A DNA stretch of 64,000 nucleotides from Chloroflexota bacterium (GTDB lineage: Bacteria > Chloroflexota > Anaerolineae > Aggregatilineales > Phototrophicaceae), in contig WTGJ01000020.1 of NCBI GenBank assembly GCA_011523615.1, positions 253,511 through 317,510 of the forward strand, given 5' to 3'. The position numbers and the translations under genes are program-made. Positions 26,221 through 34,983 of this stretch are shown here, one piece after another. Numbering within the stretch: the stretch's first letter is position 1; the number at the start of each line of letters is the position of its first letter. The notes under the pieces were generated by a model. The model had not been told where the DNA came from and made no database searches. It saw only the letters and a program-made list of their open reading frames with translations.

Positions 26221-27060
26221 TCAACGTGGCGCGATGGAAACTTTGCGCCCGTCGCCTTCACCGACGCTGAAGGTTTCTACGTCTTCGCGGTTCCGCAAGG
26301 TCAAATGGATGACCCGCCGTTCGTTGGGTGGCATCGGTTCGAGCGTCAAAGTGCGGCGTTGCATGATCGCTTGATTCGCCATGCGCTCCGCAAGGGTGCG
26401 CAACTTGTCCGCCCGGCGCATCTTGTAATGATCGGCATCCAATACGAAGCTGCAGCGACCGCCGATGCGCTTGCTGACGATCAAGCGCGCCAGGTATTGC
26501 AACGAAGCCAGCGCCTGCCCCCGCCGCCCCACCAGCTTGCCGGTAGCCTTTCCTTCCATCGACAACAACCAGGGCGCATTCTCTTCTTCGCCGGCACGCC
26601 CCACCCGCACACGGGCTTTGATCTGCATCTGTTCCAACAGCTCCGTCACCACCGTCTGCGCGTTGCGCAATTCTTCATCCCATTCGCTCTCGTCGACGGT
26701 CAGGATGCTCGGCGCTTCCGGTACCGGATCATCGATATAATCGCCTTCGTCTTCATACACGGGACTTTCTGCAGGTTCCGCCGGGTAAAAATCATCCGGT
26801 ATGTAATGATCATCCTCGAATTCTGCTGGGGATTCCTCCGAAATGCTGCTGACGGAAGCGGAGGGAGTTTCTGGTGGGTCTTGCGCCAGGGTGTTCAAGC
26901 GAACCTTGGCCGGCCGGCCGCCGACGCCGAACAAGCCCGCGCTCGGTTCTTCCAAGACCTCGATGATCACTTGGGCGGCGCTCACCCCCAGCTTCTGCAA
27001 GCCTTGATCGACCGCTTCTTCCACGGTTTCCGCAACTATCTCGAGGCTGCGCTGTTCCAT
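26221..27060 (-). CDS. khpB: RNA-binding protein Jag/KhpB (EloR)
   Basis: RNA-binding regulator often encoded after yidC; linked to cell elongation in Firmicutes. In 279 aa, a Jag-N domain (AETVEEAVDQGLQKLG and GLFGVGGRPAKV) leads into an acidic linker of about 80 residues. The KH domain has GKLVGRRGQALASLQYLARL. The R3H domain has TLAERMANQA and MPPNERRVIH. The ATG at 27060 is chosen for the AGGGGGG five bases upstream; an in-frame start 15 bases earlier is weaker. Next to yidC with 11 bases between. Confidence 0.92.
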   Translation of the reverse strand: MEQRSLEIVAETVEEAVDQGLQKLGVSAAQVIIEVLEEPSAGLFGVGGRPAKVRLNTLAQDPPETPSASVSSISEESPAEFEDDHYIPDDFYPAEPAESPVYEDEGDYIDDPVPEAPSILTVDESEWDEELRNAQTVVTELLEQMQIKARVRVGRAGEEENAPWLLSMEGKATGKLVGRRGQALASLQYLARLIVSKRIGGRCSFVLDADHYKMRRADKLRTLAERMANQAIMQRRTLTLEPMPPNERRVIHLTLRNREDVETFSVGEGDGRKVSIAPR

Positions 27061-27071
27061 TTCCGCCCCCC

Positions 27072-28178
27072 TCAATCTCCGTCTTCCGCCTCGTCCGCCA
27101 GGCTCAGGATCTGCCGGCGGCGCTCTTTTCTCCGCTGCGCTTCATCATCCGTCAAGGGTTTGTGTGGCTGCGCCTGTTTTGCCACGGTTTGGTTCGCCGC
27201 CGGTTGGCTCTCCGGAACGACCTCGTTGGCCTCCGGCATGTCTTCCTCCTGGCGCCGGCGAAATACCGAAGGCAGCAATGCGGACAACAGGGAATTCGCG
27301 TTGACTGCCGGTGCCGACGTTGGCTCCGTTGCATCGCTCGCAGCGGCTCCTTGCGCTTCCGCGGCTTCGGACAGCTCTCGCCGGCGACGGCGGCGCTTAT
27401 TGCCGAGCATCCGCGCTTCTTCTTCGCTCAGCGCTTCTTTGCTCTTGTCGTTCCGCGCAGTCCAACCATATTGGACGATGCCGATCACATTGGAAACGAT
27501 GAAGTAAATGGAGAGACCGACCGAAAACGACAGCGAGAAAAAGCCGAACATCAAGGGCATCATCGTCGTCATCGATTGCTGCATGGCCGCGCTTTGATCC
27601 GGTTTGCCATCGTCTCGTTTCTCCGGCTTGGGCTGGTTGCCCATGGTCAGTTTGGATTGCAGCCAGGTCGTTCCCATCACCAACAGCGGCAAAGAAAGCG
27701 CGTAAAACGGATTGGCCGTCGGCGCCAGGGTCAAATCCATCCCCAGCCATACCTTTTCCAGCGGTACCAATGTACCCAGGCTCGGCATGAGCAAGCGATC
27801 ATTCAGCGCGATCAACTGCGTTGGCGTGCTGGCCAAAACGTTCATGATCGAACTGTACAAACCCAGCAAGATCGGCATCTGGATCACCAGCGGCAAACAG
27901 CCCCCCAGCGGATTGATCTTGTGTTCGCGATAAAGGGCCATTTGCGCCTGGCTGAATTTCTCACGATCCCCTTTGTGTTTTTCACGCAATTTCTTCAGCT
28001 GCGGTTGGATTTTCTGCATCTCGCGGCTGGAGCGTTGCTGTTGAATGGTCAGTGGATAGGTCAAGACCCGCACCACCAGCGTGAAGACCACGATGGCCAA
28101 CACGATGTTGTTGCCCAATGTGGCATAGAGAAAGGTGATGAACGTGATGAATGGGTTGATGATCAAAGTATCAAACAT
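27072..28178 (-). CDS. yidC: membrane protein insertase YidC/Oxa1
   Basis: Inserts proteins into the cytoplasmic membrane with or without SecYEG. The 368 aa chain is the short Gram-positive/Chloroflexi form without the large periplasmic domain. The first hydrophobic segment is at the N terminus (FITFITFLYATLG). The core has VVRVLTYPLTIQQQRSSREM with the conserved Arg in the hydrophilic groove, INPLGGCLPLVIQMPILLGL, and a last helix near SVGLSIYFIVSNVIG. The long cytoplasmic tail is Lys/Arg-rich (KRRRRRRELS), which often helps ribosome contact. ATG at 28178 follows AAGGAAGG. Sits between the propeller lipoprotein and jag. Confidence 0.95.
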   Translation of the reverse strand: MFDTLIINPFITFITFLYATLGNNIVLAIVVFTLVVRVLTYPLTIQQQRSSREMQKIQPQLKKLREKHKGDREKFSQAQMALYREHKINPLGGCLPLVIQMPILLGLYSSIMNVLASTPTQLIALNDRLLMPSLGTLVPLEKVWLGMDLTLAPTANPFYALSLPLLVMGTTWLQSKLTMGNQPKPEKRDDGKPDQSAAMQQSMTTMMPLMFGFFSLSFSVGLSIYFIVSNVIGIVQYGWTARNDKSKEALSEEEARMLGNKRRRRRRELSEAAEAQGAAASDATEPTSAPAVNANSLLSALLPSVFRRRQEEDMPEANEVVPESQPAANQTVAKQAQPHKPLTDDEAQRRKERRRQILSLADEAEDGD

Positions 28179-28219
28179 CGCCAGCACCTTCCTTGTGGCT
28201 GCCCCTTCGTCGTTTCCGT

Positions 28220-29509
28220 TCAACCGCCATCATAGACCCAGAGCGGGCGCAAACGATCGCCATCCAGCTGAAACGCCCGCAACAATTCACTCTTGCGTGT
28301 GGTTGCAAAGACCACCAGGGGGTTTCCACCCGCTGCTTCCTCGATGACCAGGATATCCGTGAGCACTTGCCGGCCGAGGTCTTCCTGGAAAGAGACGGTG
28401 CCATCATCCGTGTACAGGAGGTAAATCTGGCCGTCACGAGCGGCCACCAAGAGACGTTCCCCCAACAAATGTGGCGCAGCGCGGATCCCTTCATCCGCTA
28501 TCTTTTGCTGCCAAATCTCCCGCAACTCCAGATCCAACTGGTACACGTTGCCCCGTAAATCCGCGACGTAGAGCCGGCCCGCTTCATCCACTGCGGGTTG
28601 CCCCCAGACCCAGTTCTGGGTGCGATATTCGTGCAACAGCTCACCGTTGGCCGCATCCAAAGCATGCACGCGGCTGGCGAACGAGCCCACATACAGCCGC
28701 AGCTGCTCTCCTCGCCAGCAAGCCAAGGGAGGCGAGGCGACCGTCCCGCCCAGATCCCGCCGCCAGATCTCTGCACCGGTTTCCGGGTCCAAGGCGTACA
28801 GATGATGATCCAAGGAGGCCAGGATCAGCAGTGGCTGTTCCAGTGGCATCACAACGTCGCCTGATGCACTCGATTCATGGTGACATAGCGGTGCTTCGCG
28901 CAAGATCAACGGGGTCGCCCAGACATCATCGCCCGCCGCAAACTGCCAGCGCAGGGCAAATTCATCGGCCAGGTCTCGCGCTTGCAAGCGGCCATCCAGC
29001 TGTGCGATGTATAAGGTATCGCCATCCCGCACCAGGTCCGCCAACACGCCGGCGGCCAGCGGCAAACAATCGCCAAAATCGACCTCGCCCGATGCCAGCA
29101 AAGCCCACTGAATCGCTTCGTCGCCCCCGCTCGCCTCGAAACTCGCCAAATACAGGCTCTGCCCATCCGCCGCCAGGACCGGCGCGGAGAAGTATTCCGC
29201 TTTCCAGTTATCGGCGAATTGCGTTTCGTTCCCTTTGTTGGCGCAGCTTTCCACGCGCCAGTTGAAGTCATCATCCTGAACCGCGCGCAGCGCAGGCGGC
29301 AACAACACCGGCTCGCCCGTTTGCGCATCGACGCGGTGCACCTGATTCGTGTACACCACGATGAGAGACGCTTCAGCATCGCCACTGCCCGGTACATGCA
29401 ACACACCCGGCCAACCGGGGTCTTGCGGCAATGGCGCACAAGCGACAAAGAATGCCAGCATCAGGAAACTGGCCCACGCAATGCGCCGTCCCTCAAGGAA
29501 CCGGATCAT
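28220..29509 (-). CDS. PQQ-type beta-propeller lipoprotein (BamB-like repeats)
   Basis: Predicted exported lipoprotein of 429 aa. The start at 29509 has AAGG five bases upstream and gives [20 protein letters not shown] followed by FVAC, a lipobox. A second ATG at 29521 is possible. The body holds repeated propeller blades such as [32 protein letters not shown] and [12 protein letters not shown]. Such propellers bind proteins or act as scaffolds; the true function is unknown. Placement inside the yidD-yidC cluster suggests a role in envelope assembly, but this is inference. Overlaps yidD by 17 bases. Confidence 0.75.
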   Translation of the reverse strand: MIRFLEGRRIAWASFLMLAFFVACAPLPQDPGWPGVLHVPGSGDAEASLIVVYTNQVHRVDAQTGEPVLLPPALRAVQDDDFNWRVESCANKGNETQFADNWKAEYFSAPVLAADGQSLYLASFEASGGDEAIQWALLASGEVDFGDCLPLAAGVLADLVRDGDTLYIAQLDGRLQARDLADEFALRWQFAAGDDVWATPLILREAPLCHHESSASGDVVMPLEQPLLILASLDHHLYALDPETGAEIWRRDLGGTVASPPLACWRGEQLRLYVGSFASRVHALDAANGELLHEYRTQNWVWGQPAVDEAGRLYVADLRGNVYQLDLELREIWQQKIADEGIRAAPHLLGERLLVAARDGQIYLLYTDDGTVSFQEDLGRQVLTDILVIEEAAGGNPLVVFATTRKSELLRAFQLDGDRLRPLWVYDGG

Positions 29510-29705
29510 AGCCGCCTTCATGGAAGGGATGGCAACGGGACAATCGCTTGATGCCCAGGCCAATTCCTCGAAAAAATCCATAGCGCTCGATCGCCTCGTA
29601 GGAATATTGGGAACAGCTGGGCTGGAAGCGACAACTGGGTGGCAGGATGCGGGAGATCGTGCGTTGATAGAGGCGGATGATCGTCAACGCGCAGCCGGCT
29701 AACAT
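29493..29705 (-). CDS. yidD: membrane protein insertion efficiency factor YidD
   Basis: Small membrane-associated protein that aids YidC-dependent insertion. The 70 aa chain contains the family core [19 protein letters not shown], then [16 protein letters not shown], and ends with [13 protein letters not shown]. It starts inside the rnpA stop region (overlap of seven bases) and its 3' end overlaps the propeller gene. Standard order rpmH-rnpA-yidD. Confidence 0.96.
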   Translation of the reverse strand: MLAGCALTIIRLYQRTISRILPPSCRFQPSCSQYSYEAIERYGFFRGIGLGIKRLSRCHPFHEGGYDPVP

Positions 29706-30058
29706 GTTTCACCCGCAGCGAGGACCGGAAAAATTCCCGCTCGCTCCAGCATACTCCGCACAGCTTCAGCCAATTCCGAATAGCCAGCCGTCACGCTGGG
29801 CTCTCTGGCGATGATCAACACATCATAACCTTGCCGCAGATCGGCATCCAGCAAGCGGGTGGCCTCGCGCAGGCGGCGGCGGATGCGGTTGCGGACGTGC
29901 GCTTTGCCCAGCCGTTTGCTCGTGACCAGGCCATATCGATTGTGCGATAAACCATTGGGGACGAAAGCGAGGTGGCAGAGTGAGCTGCGAAACCAGCGCC
30001 CATCGCGCCGCAGGCGGAGGAAATCTGCTCGTTTCCGCAGGCGAATCTCACGTCGCAT
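29699..30058 (-). CDS. rnpA: ribonuclease P protein component
   Basis: Protein subunit of RNase P that helps the catalytic RNA remove tRNA 5' leaders. In 119 aa the signature is [19 protein letters not shown], the Arg-rich RNR helix, preceded by [16 protein letters not shown]. The start ATG at 30058 follows a 61-base spacer after rpmH that holds a hairpin (CGCAGC pairing with GCTGCG). The gene order is conserved across bacteria. Confidence 0.96.
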   Translation of the reverse strand: MRREIRLRKRADFLRLRRDGRWFRSSLCHLAFVPNGLSHNRYGLVTSKRLGKAHVRNRIRRRLREATRLLDADLRQGYDVLIIAREPSVTAGYSELAEAVRSMLERAGIFPVLAAGETC

Positions 30059-30119
30059 CGGCGTTCATCACACCCCGTGGACATGGCGTGAATCATCCGG
30101 CCGCAGCACGGGCTGCGCC

Positions 30120-30293
30120 TCAAGCCTTCCAGTTGACCTTTTTCACGTGGTTGGGATGTACCGCCAATGAATGACGGCCGCGGGCCCGGCGCTGCTTCAA
30201 CACACTGCGCCCGCCCCGCGTGGACATCCGCTGCCGAAAACCGTGCACGCGCGCGCGCCGCCGGATCTTCGGCTGATAGGTGCGCTTCGTCAT
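30120..30293 (-). CDS. rpmH: 50S ribosomal protein L34
   Basis: Large-subunit ribosomal protein. The 57-codon ORF starts [20 protein letters not shown] and continues [20 protein letters not shown], the full L34 core. It is about ten residues longer than the usual 44-47 aa, with a tail ending HVKKVNWKA. Located 61 bases upstream of rnpA. The ATG overlaps the stop of a 12-codon leader ORF (ATGA). A strong promoter is at 30335-30363. No dnaA gene or DnaA boxes were seen next to it. Confidence 0.97.
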   Translation of the reverse strand: MTKRTYQPKIRRRARVHGFRQRMSTRGGRSVLKQRRARGRHSLAVHPNHVKKVNWKA

Positions 30294-30328
30294 GCCTGCC
30301 TGATCTTCTTTCTCCTCGTGGACGACAT
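30290..30328 (-). CDS. 12-codon leader ORF overlapping rpmH, possibly leaderless
   Basis: ATG at 30328 encodes [12 protein letters not shown] and stops in TGA 30292-30290, which overlaps the rpmH ATG. The ATG lies six bases after the -10 of the rpmH promoter, so its A is the predicted transcription start. Translation would need leaderless initiation, and would be coupled to L34. The internal GAGGAGA could instead serve as an upstream ribosome site. A chance ORF is possible. Confidence 0.35.
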   Translation of the reverse strand: MSSTRRKKIRQA

Positions 30329-30334
30329 AGCGGC

Positions 30335-30363
30335 AGTATAGGCCAAGCCATAGGGGGAATCAA
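30335..30363 (-). promoter_or_regulatory. promoter of the rpmH-rnpA-yidC cluster
   Basis: On the minus strand TTGATT (30363-30358) and TATACT (30340-30335) are exactly 17 bases apart. Predicted transcription start at 30328, 35 bases before the rpmH ATG. Confidence 0.7.
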
Positions 30364-30394
30364 CGGCGCATCTCCTTTGCATTGTCAGATTGCA

Positions 30395-30424
30395 TTGCCA
30401 GCAAGAGCCTGAATGTGTCATACT
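30395..30424 (+). promoter_or_regulatory. candidate promoter of the BNR propeller gene
   Basis: TTGCCA (30395-30400) and CATACT (30419-30424) with an 18-base spacer; predicted start near 30431, about 36 bases before the ATG at 30467. Divergent from the rpmH promoter 31 bases away. Confidence 0.45.
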
Positions 30425-30466
30425 CTCACGCCAGCCAGATGGATACTCGCATCTCAGGAGGTCATC

Positions 30467-33400
30467 ATGTCTTTGCCCGCTGCGTTTCGCCGCGAAAGCC
30501 CTTACGATTCGCTCGATTTCCGCTGCATCGGCCCGTTTCGGGGCGGCCGCGTCGTTGCCGTAACCGGAGACACGAAAGATCCCGCCACTTTCTATTTCGG
30601 CGCGGTCGGCGGTGGGGTTTGGAAAACTGAGGATGGCGGCCAGTTCTGGCGCAACGTCTCCGATGGTTACTTCCAGACCGCCGCCGTCGGTGCGCTGGCC
30701 AGCAGCCCTTCCCACCCCCATATCCTGTACGCCGGCACAGGGGAAACCAGCATCCGCATCGATGTCTCTCATGGTGACGGCGTCTACCGCTCTGCGGATG
30801 GTGGGCAATCCTGGCAGCATATGGGGCTCAGCGATACCCGCTTCATCGGCAAAATCGTCATCCATCCGCAAAATCCCGATCGGGTGTATGTCGCCGCCCT
30901 GGGGCACGCCTACGGGCCCAACCGCGAACGCGGCGTATTCCGCAGCGACGACGGCGGTGTGAACTGGCAGCAGGTGCTGTTCCGCAGCGAGAAAGCCGGC
31001 GCGGTGGATATCACGATGGACCGGCAAAACCCACAAATCCTCTACGCCAGTTTCTGGGAGTGTTATCGCAATTTCCACCAGATCTCCAGCGGCGGGGAAG
31101 ACAGCAGCCTCTACCGCTCCCTCGATGGCGGGGATACCTGGGAAGAAATCACCCAGCGCAAAGGCCTCCCCCAAACTTTGCTGGGCAAAATGGGCATCAG
31201 CGCCTCCCCCGCCCAATCCGGCCGCCTCTGGGCGCTCATCGAAGCCAAAAAAGGACAGGGCCTTTATCGCTCCGATGATTATGGCATGACCTGGGAGCTG
31301 CTCAGCGACAAACCAGAATTGACCGGGCGCGCCTGGTATTACATGCACATCGAAGCCGACCCGGTGGATGCAGAATCCGTCTATGTGATGTGTTTCTCTT
31401 TCTTCCGCTCGGATGACGGCGGGCGCAACTGGCAAGAAATCGGTACGCCTCATGGAGATAATCACGCGCTCTGGATCGACCCACAGGACAACCGGCGCAT
31501 GATCGAAGGCAACGACGGCGGTGCTTGCATCTCCTACAATCGCGCTGCTTCCTGGTCCTCCATTTACAACCAACCGACCGCGCAAATCTATCATCTGGAT
31601 ACGGACAACGCCTTTCATTACACCGTCCACGGCACCCAACAAGATAATTCGGCCATCGCCGTTCCTTCCGCGACGGATCATCGCATCATCGCCTGGGAAG
31701 ATTGCGAAGCCACCGCTTTCGCCGAGAGCGGCTACATCCGCGTGCACCCACAAAACGACGATGTCATCTTCGCCGGCTGCGTCGGCAGCTCACCGAATGG
31801 CGGTGGCGCATTGGCACGTTTTGATCGCAGCAACGGCGAATTCCGCAGCATCACGGTCTGGCCAGAGATGAATCTGGGCCTCGGCGCCAAAGCGGAAAAA
31901 TATCGTTTCGCCTGGACCTACCCCATCGTTTTTTCGCCACACGATGGCGAGACGCTCTATCTCGGCGGCAACCAGGTCTTCCGCTCCCGCAATCAGGGTG
32001 ACAGCTGGGAAACGATCAGCCCGGATCTCACCCGCGCCGACCCCGCTACCCTGGAGCCGAGCGGCGGCCCCATCAACCGCGATGCCCTGGGCGCCGAGCA
32101 TTACGCCACCGTCTACGCTTTCGCCGAATCTCCCCTCGACGCCGGGTTGTTTTGGGCCGGCTCTGATGATGGCTTGTTGCACGTCTCGCGCGATGATGGC
32201 GCCAGCTGGCAAGGCCTCAGTTTGCCTCACCTTCCCGAATGGACGATGATCGCCTGCCTCGAACCTTCGCCGCACGATGCCGCTACCTGTTACCTGGCGG
32301 CGACCGGGTATAAGAACGACGATTTCACGCCCTACCTCTATATCACCCGCGATTTCGGCGCCAGCTGGTCACGGATCACGAACGGCATCCGCCCGGACGA
32401 TTTCACCCGCGTCATCCGGGCGGATCCCGAATGCGAAGGTCTGCTCTTCGCGGGGACAGAGACGGGCCTTTATGCCTCCTTCGACGATGGCGAGAGCTGG
32501 CAACCGCTCCACGGCCGCAACCTGCCCGTCGCGCCGGTGTATGACCTGCAGATCAAGCGCGGCGACCTCATCATCGGCACGCACGGCCGCTCGTTTTGGA
32601 TCCTGGACGACATCACGCCGCTCCGCGAGGCCGCAGCGTTGAACGATGCCGAGAGCCACCTCTTCCCCCCACGGGATTGGGCGCGGCTCGCCAGCACGCC
32701 TTTTGAAGGTCACGTGGATCTGGAAATTGCGCCGGGCAAGAATTCTGCCATTTTCCTAGGGGTGGAAGCGACCTTCGAGATGGAAAAAGATGAAGAATTG
32801 CTCGTCCATCAACGTTTTCTGAATGCGGGCCTGAACCCTCCGCGTGGCGTTTGCGTGCATTACTACCTGGCCGCCGCCCAGGAGGAACCGATCCAGCTGC
32901 GCTTCCTGGATGCAGCCGGCAACGAGATCAAAACATTCACCAGCAAACCGCCGGCCGAGGAAGAGGATACGGATGCCAAACCCGACCGCGATGCAACCCT
33001 CCCTTACCTGCCGAATCGCGCAGGGGTAAATCGCTTCGTCTGGGATGGCCGCTATCCCCACGGCAAACGACCGACCGCGGAAGGATTCTTCTCGGCGGCG
33101 CCGCTGGGGCCGGTGGCGCCCCCCGGTGAATATCAGGTGCAGATCACCGTTGGCGAGGAAACGCAGACTCGCACGTTCCACATCACCAAAGACCCACGTT
33201 CTGCGGCAACGGATGAGGATCTGCAGGCCCAATTTGAGCTGCTCCTGGCCCTGAGGGACAAAATCAGCGAAACCCAGCTGACCGAACAGCGCATCCGCCG
33301 ATCGCTCAAAGAACTGAAATACTGGCAAGAGCGCTTGAAAGAAGGGGAGATCCATGAGGCCGCCACTTCTCTCCACGAGAAATTGACCGAAATCCTGGAA

Positions 33401-33673
33401 AAGTTCACCCCGGCCGATGTGAGCAATCAATACCATCTGATCAACCAAGGTGCGCGGTTGACCGCGAAAATTTCCGCCCTGCCGGCCGATGTTGCCACGG
33501 GACAATTCGCACCCACCCAAGGGCAAAGAGATGTCTTCGCTTCCCTTTGCGAACGCATCGATGCGGCGACCGCTGAGCTGGATGCCTTGCTCGCTCAAGA
33601 GGGTGCGGCCTTCAATCAACGAGTCCAAGAAGCGGGTCTCAACCCTTTGAGTGAGACTGAACCCAACGCTTGA
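30467..33673 (+). CDS. large BNR/sortilin (VPS10)-like beta-propeller protein
   Basis: Protein of 1068 aa, often annotated glycosyl hydrolase or sialidase-like, without proven catalysis. The ATG at 30467 has GGAGG five bases upstream. Repeated BNR/Asp-box motifs SxDxGxTW are plain: SADGGQSWQH, SDDGGVNWQQ, SLDGGDTWEE, SDDYGMTWEL, SDDGGRNWQE, SRDDGASWQG and SFDDGESWQP. They fill roughly residues 40-730 as two propellers. A C-terminal beta-sandwich and a helical end (SETQLTEQRIRRSLKELKYW) follow. No signal peptide is seen, although relatives are commonly exported. The true ligand is unknown. Stop overlaps the next start. Confidence 0.8.
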   Translation: MSLPAAFRRESPYDSLDFRCIGPFRGGRVVAVTGDTKDPATFYFGAVGGGVWKTEDGGQFWRNVSDGYFQTAAVGALASSPSHPHILYAGTGETSIRIDVSHGDGVYRSADGGQSWQHMGLSDTRFIGKIVIHPQNPDRVYVAALGHAYGPNRERGVFRSDDGGVNWQQVLFRSEKAGAVDITMDRQNPQILYASFWECYRNFHQISSGGEDSSLYRSLDGGDTWEEITQRKGLPQTLLGKMGISASPAQSGRLWALIEAKKGQGLYRSDDYGMTWELLSDKPELTGRAWYYMHIEADPVDAESVYVMCFSFFRSDDGGRNWQEIGTPHGDNHALWIDPQDNRRMIEGNDGGACISYNRAASWSSIYNQPTAQIYHLDTDNAFHYTVHGTQQDNSAIAVPSATDHRIIAWEDCEATAFAESGYIRVHPQNDDVIFAGCVGSSPNGGGALARFDRSNGEFRSITVWPEMNLGLGAKAEKYRFAWTYPIVFSPHDGETLYLGGNQVFRSRNQGDSWETISPDLTRADPATLEPSGGPINRDALGAEHYATVYAFAESPLDAGLFWAGSDDGLLHVSRDDGASWQGLSLPHLPEWTMIACLEPSPHDAATCYLAATGYKNDDFTPYLYITRDFGASWSRITNGIRPDDFTRVIRADPECEGLLFAGTETGLYASFDDGESWQPLHGRNLPVAPVYDLQIKRGDLIIGTHGRSFWILDDITPLREAAALNDAESHLFPPRDWARLASTPFEGHVDLEIAPGKNSAIFLGVEATFEMEKDEELLVHQRFLNAGLNPPRGVCVHYYLAAAQEEPIQLRFLDAAGNEIKTFTSKPPAEEEDTDAKPDRDATLPYLPNRAGVNRFVWDGRYPHGKRPTAEGFFSAAPLGPVAPPGEYQVQITVGEETQTRTFHITKDPRSAATDEDLQAQFELLLALRDKISETQLTEQRIRRSLKELKYWQERLKEGEIHEAATSLHEKLTEILEKFTPADVSNQYHLINQGARLTAKISALPADVATGQFAPTQGQRDVFASLCERIDAATAELDALLAQEGAAFNQRVQEAGLNPLSETEPNA

Positions 33674-34884
33674 CGGAAAACGGTACGAGCCGTTCCCTCT
33701 GGCAGGCCCTATGGCCCGTCACGGCGGCTGATTTCATCATCCGCAGCGCGTATCAAATGGGCAAGACGCCGCTCTTGCCCATCTTTGCCGCGTCACTGGG
33801 CGCGACGGGGGCCCTGCTGGGCTTCATCACTTCCGTCTCCACCCTGACCGGCATGATCAGCAAACCGCTGTTCGGCGCCCTTTCGGACCGAGGCGGCCGG
33901 CGGCGCTGGCTGCTGCTCGCCACTGCCCTCCTCGTCTTAACCCCCTTCCTTTATGCCTGGCTCAACCGACCCGAGCAACTGGTGCTTTTGCGCCTCTTTC
34001 ACGGACTGGGCACCGCCATCTACGGCCCGGTCACCCTGGCTCATGTGGGGGAAAGGATCAAAACCAGGCGTGCGGAGAGTTTCGGCTGGTTTGGTTATGC
34101 GCGCAGCGGCGGTTACATCGTCGGCCCACTCCTGGGCGGTTGGCTGTTGTTCACCCTGGATGCCGCCACCGTGTACCGCATCGTCGGCGTGCTGAGCGCG
34201 GCGGCTTTCGTGCCCCTGTTTCACTTGCGAGAAGAACGAGAAGAAACAGAAACATCGCCGCGTCCTTCATCAGGGCAGGCGCAGCTCACCTCTATTCGCC
34301 AGGCGCTGCGTTTGCGCTGGGTGGTACAGCGGGTCTGGCTGGCGGGCGCCTGGGAAGCGCTCAGTTATCTCGCCCTCTATGCGTTGCGCGCGTTTCTGCC
34401 CATCTTCGCTCTGGCGGCTGGAGCAACGGCCTTCGATGTCGGCACCTATTTCGCCGCCCAGGAAGCGACTCATATCCTGGCGAGACCGCACGGCGGCCGC
34501 CTGGGTGATCGCTGGGGTTATTACCCCTGCATCGCCCTGGGGCTCACCCTCCTGGCCCTCGCTTTGCTGCTGCTGTCTGTCTTGCAGCACGGTGCGATCT
34601 GGTTCTCCACTGCCCTCGCCCTCGGCTTGGCCCAGGCCTTGATCTTCCCGGCGACCTTGGCGCTCGTCTCTGGTCGACTACCGGCGACACAGTTGGGCGC
34701 GGGGATGGGGTTTCTGGGTGCGCTCCGCAACGGAGGCAAAGTGTTGGGGCCCTTGCTCGGGGGTTTCCTCATCCAATGGCTGGGCTTCCAGAGCAGTTTG
34801 CAGTGCTTCGCTTTGCTCGTCCTGGCTTGCGCGGCGGTTTCTTTCTGGCGGAGTTTCCGCTTTCGTCCGGTTTCGCTGAACTGA
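33670..34884 (+). CDS. MFS transporter
   Basis: Major facilitator permease of 404 aa with 12 predicted membrane helices. Motif A between helices 2 and 3 is GALSDRGGRRRWLL, and the second-half equivalent is GGRLGDRWGYYPC. Start is TTG 33670 inside the stop of the propeller gene (TTGA), with no better in-frame start before the first helix (AADFIIRSAYQMGKTPLLPI). Substrate cannot be inferred; multidrug or sugar types share these features. Confidence 0.85.
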   Translation: MTENGTSRSLWQALWPVTAADFIIRSAYQMGKTPLLPIFAASLGATGALLGFITSVSTLTGMISKPLFGALSDRGGRRRWLLLATALLVLTPFLYAWLNRPEQLVLLRLFHGLGTAIYGPVTLAHVGERIKTRRAESFGWFGYARSGGYIVGPLLGGWLLFTLDAATVYRIVGVLSAAAFVPLFHLREEREETETSPRPSSGQAQLTSIRQALRLRWVVQRVWLAGAWEALSYLALYALRAFLPIFALAAGATAFDVGTYFAAQEATHILARPHGGRLGDRWGYYPCIALGLTLLALALLLLSVLQHGAIWFSTALALGLAQALIFPATLALVSGRLPATQLGAGMGFLGALRNGGKVLGPLLGGFLIQWLGFQSSLQCFALLVLACAAVSFWRSFRFRPVSLN

Positions 34885-34983
34885 GGGCAAGCCTCTGGAA
34901 ATTTCCCAGTAAATCGGTTATTATGACTGAGTTGCATTGACCTGTACTGCGCGGGTTAAACCTGCATTTGGCTAGAGGGGCAT

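Noticed and set aside
30294-30466. Replication origin next to rpmH
   Set aside because: rpmH often neighbours dnaA and oriC, but no dnaA, dnaN or TTATCCACA-like boxes are present here.
30372-31753. Long minus-strand open frame opposite the BNR propeller gene
   Set aside because: Antisense shadow; only its last 12 codons (30328-30290) are of interest as the rpmH leader ORF.
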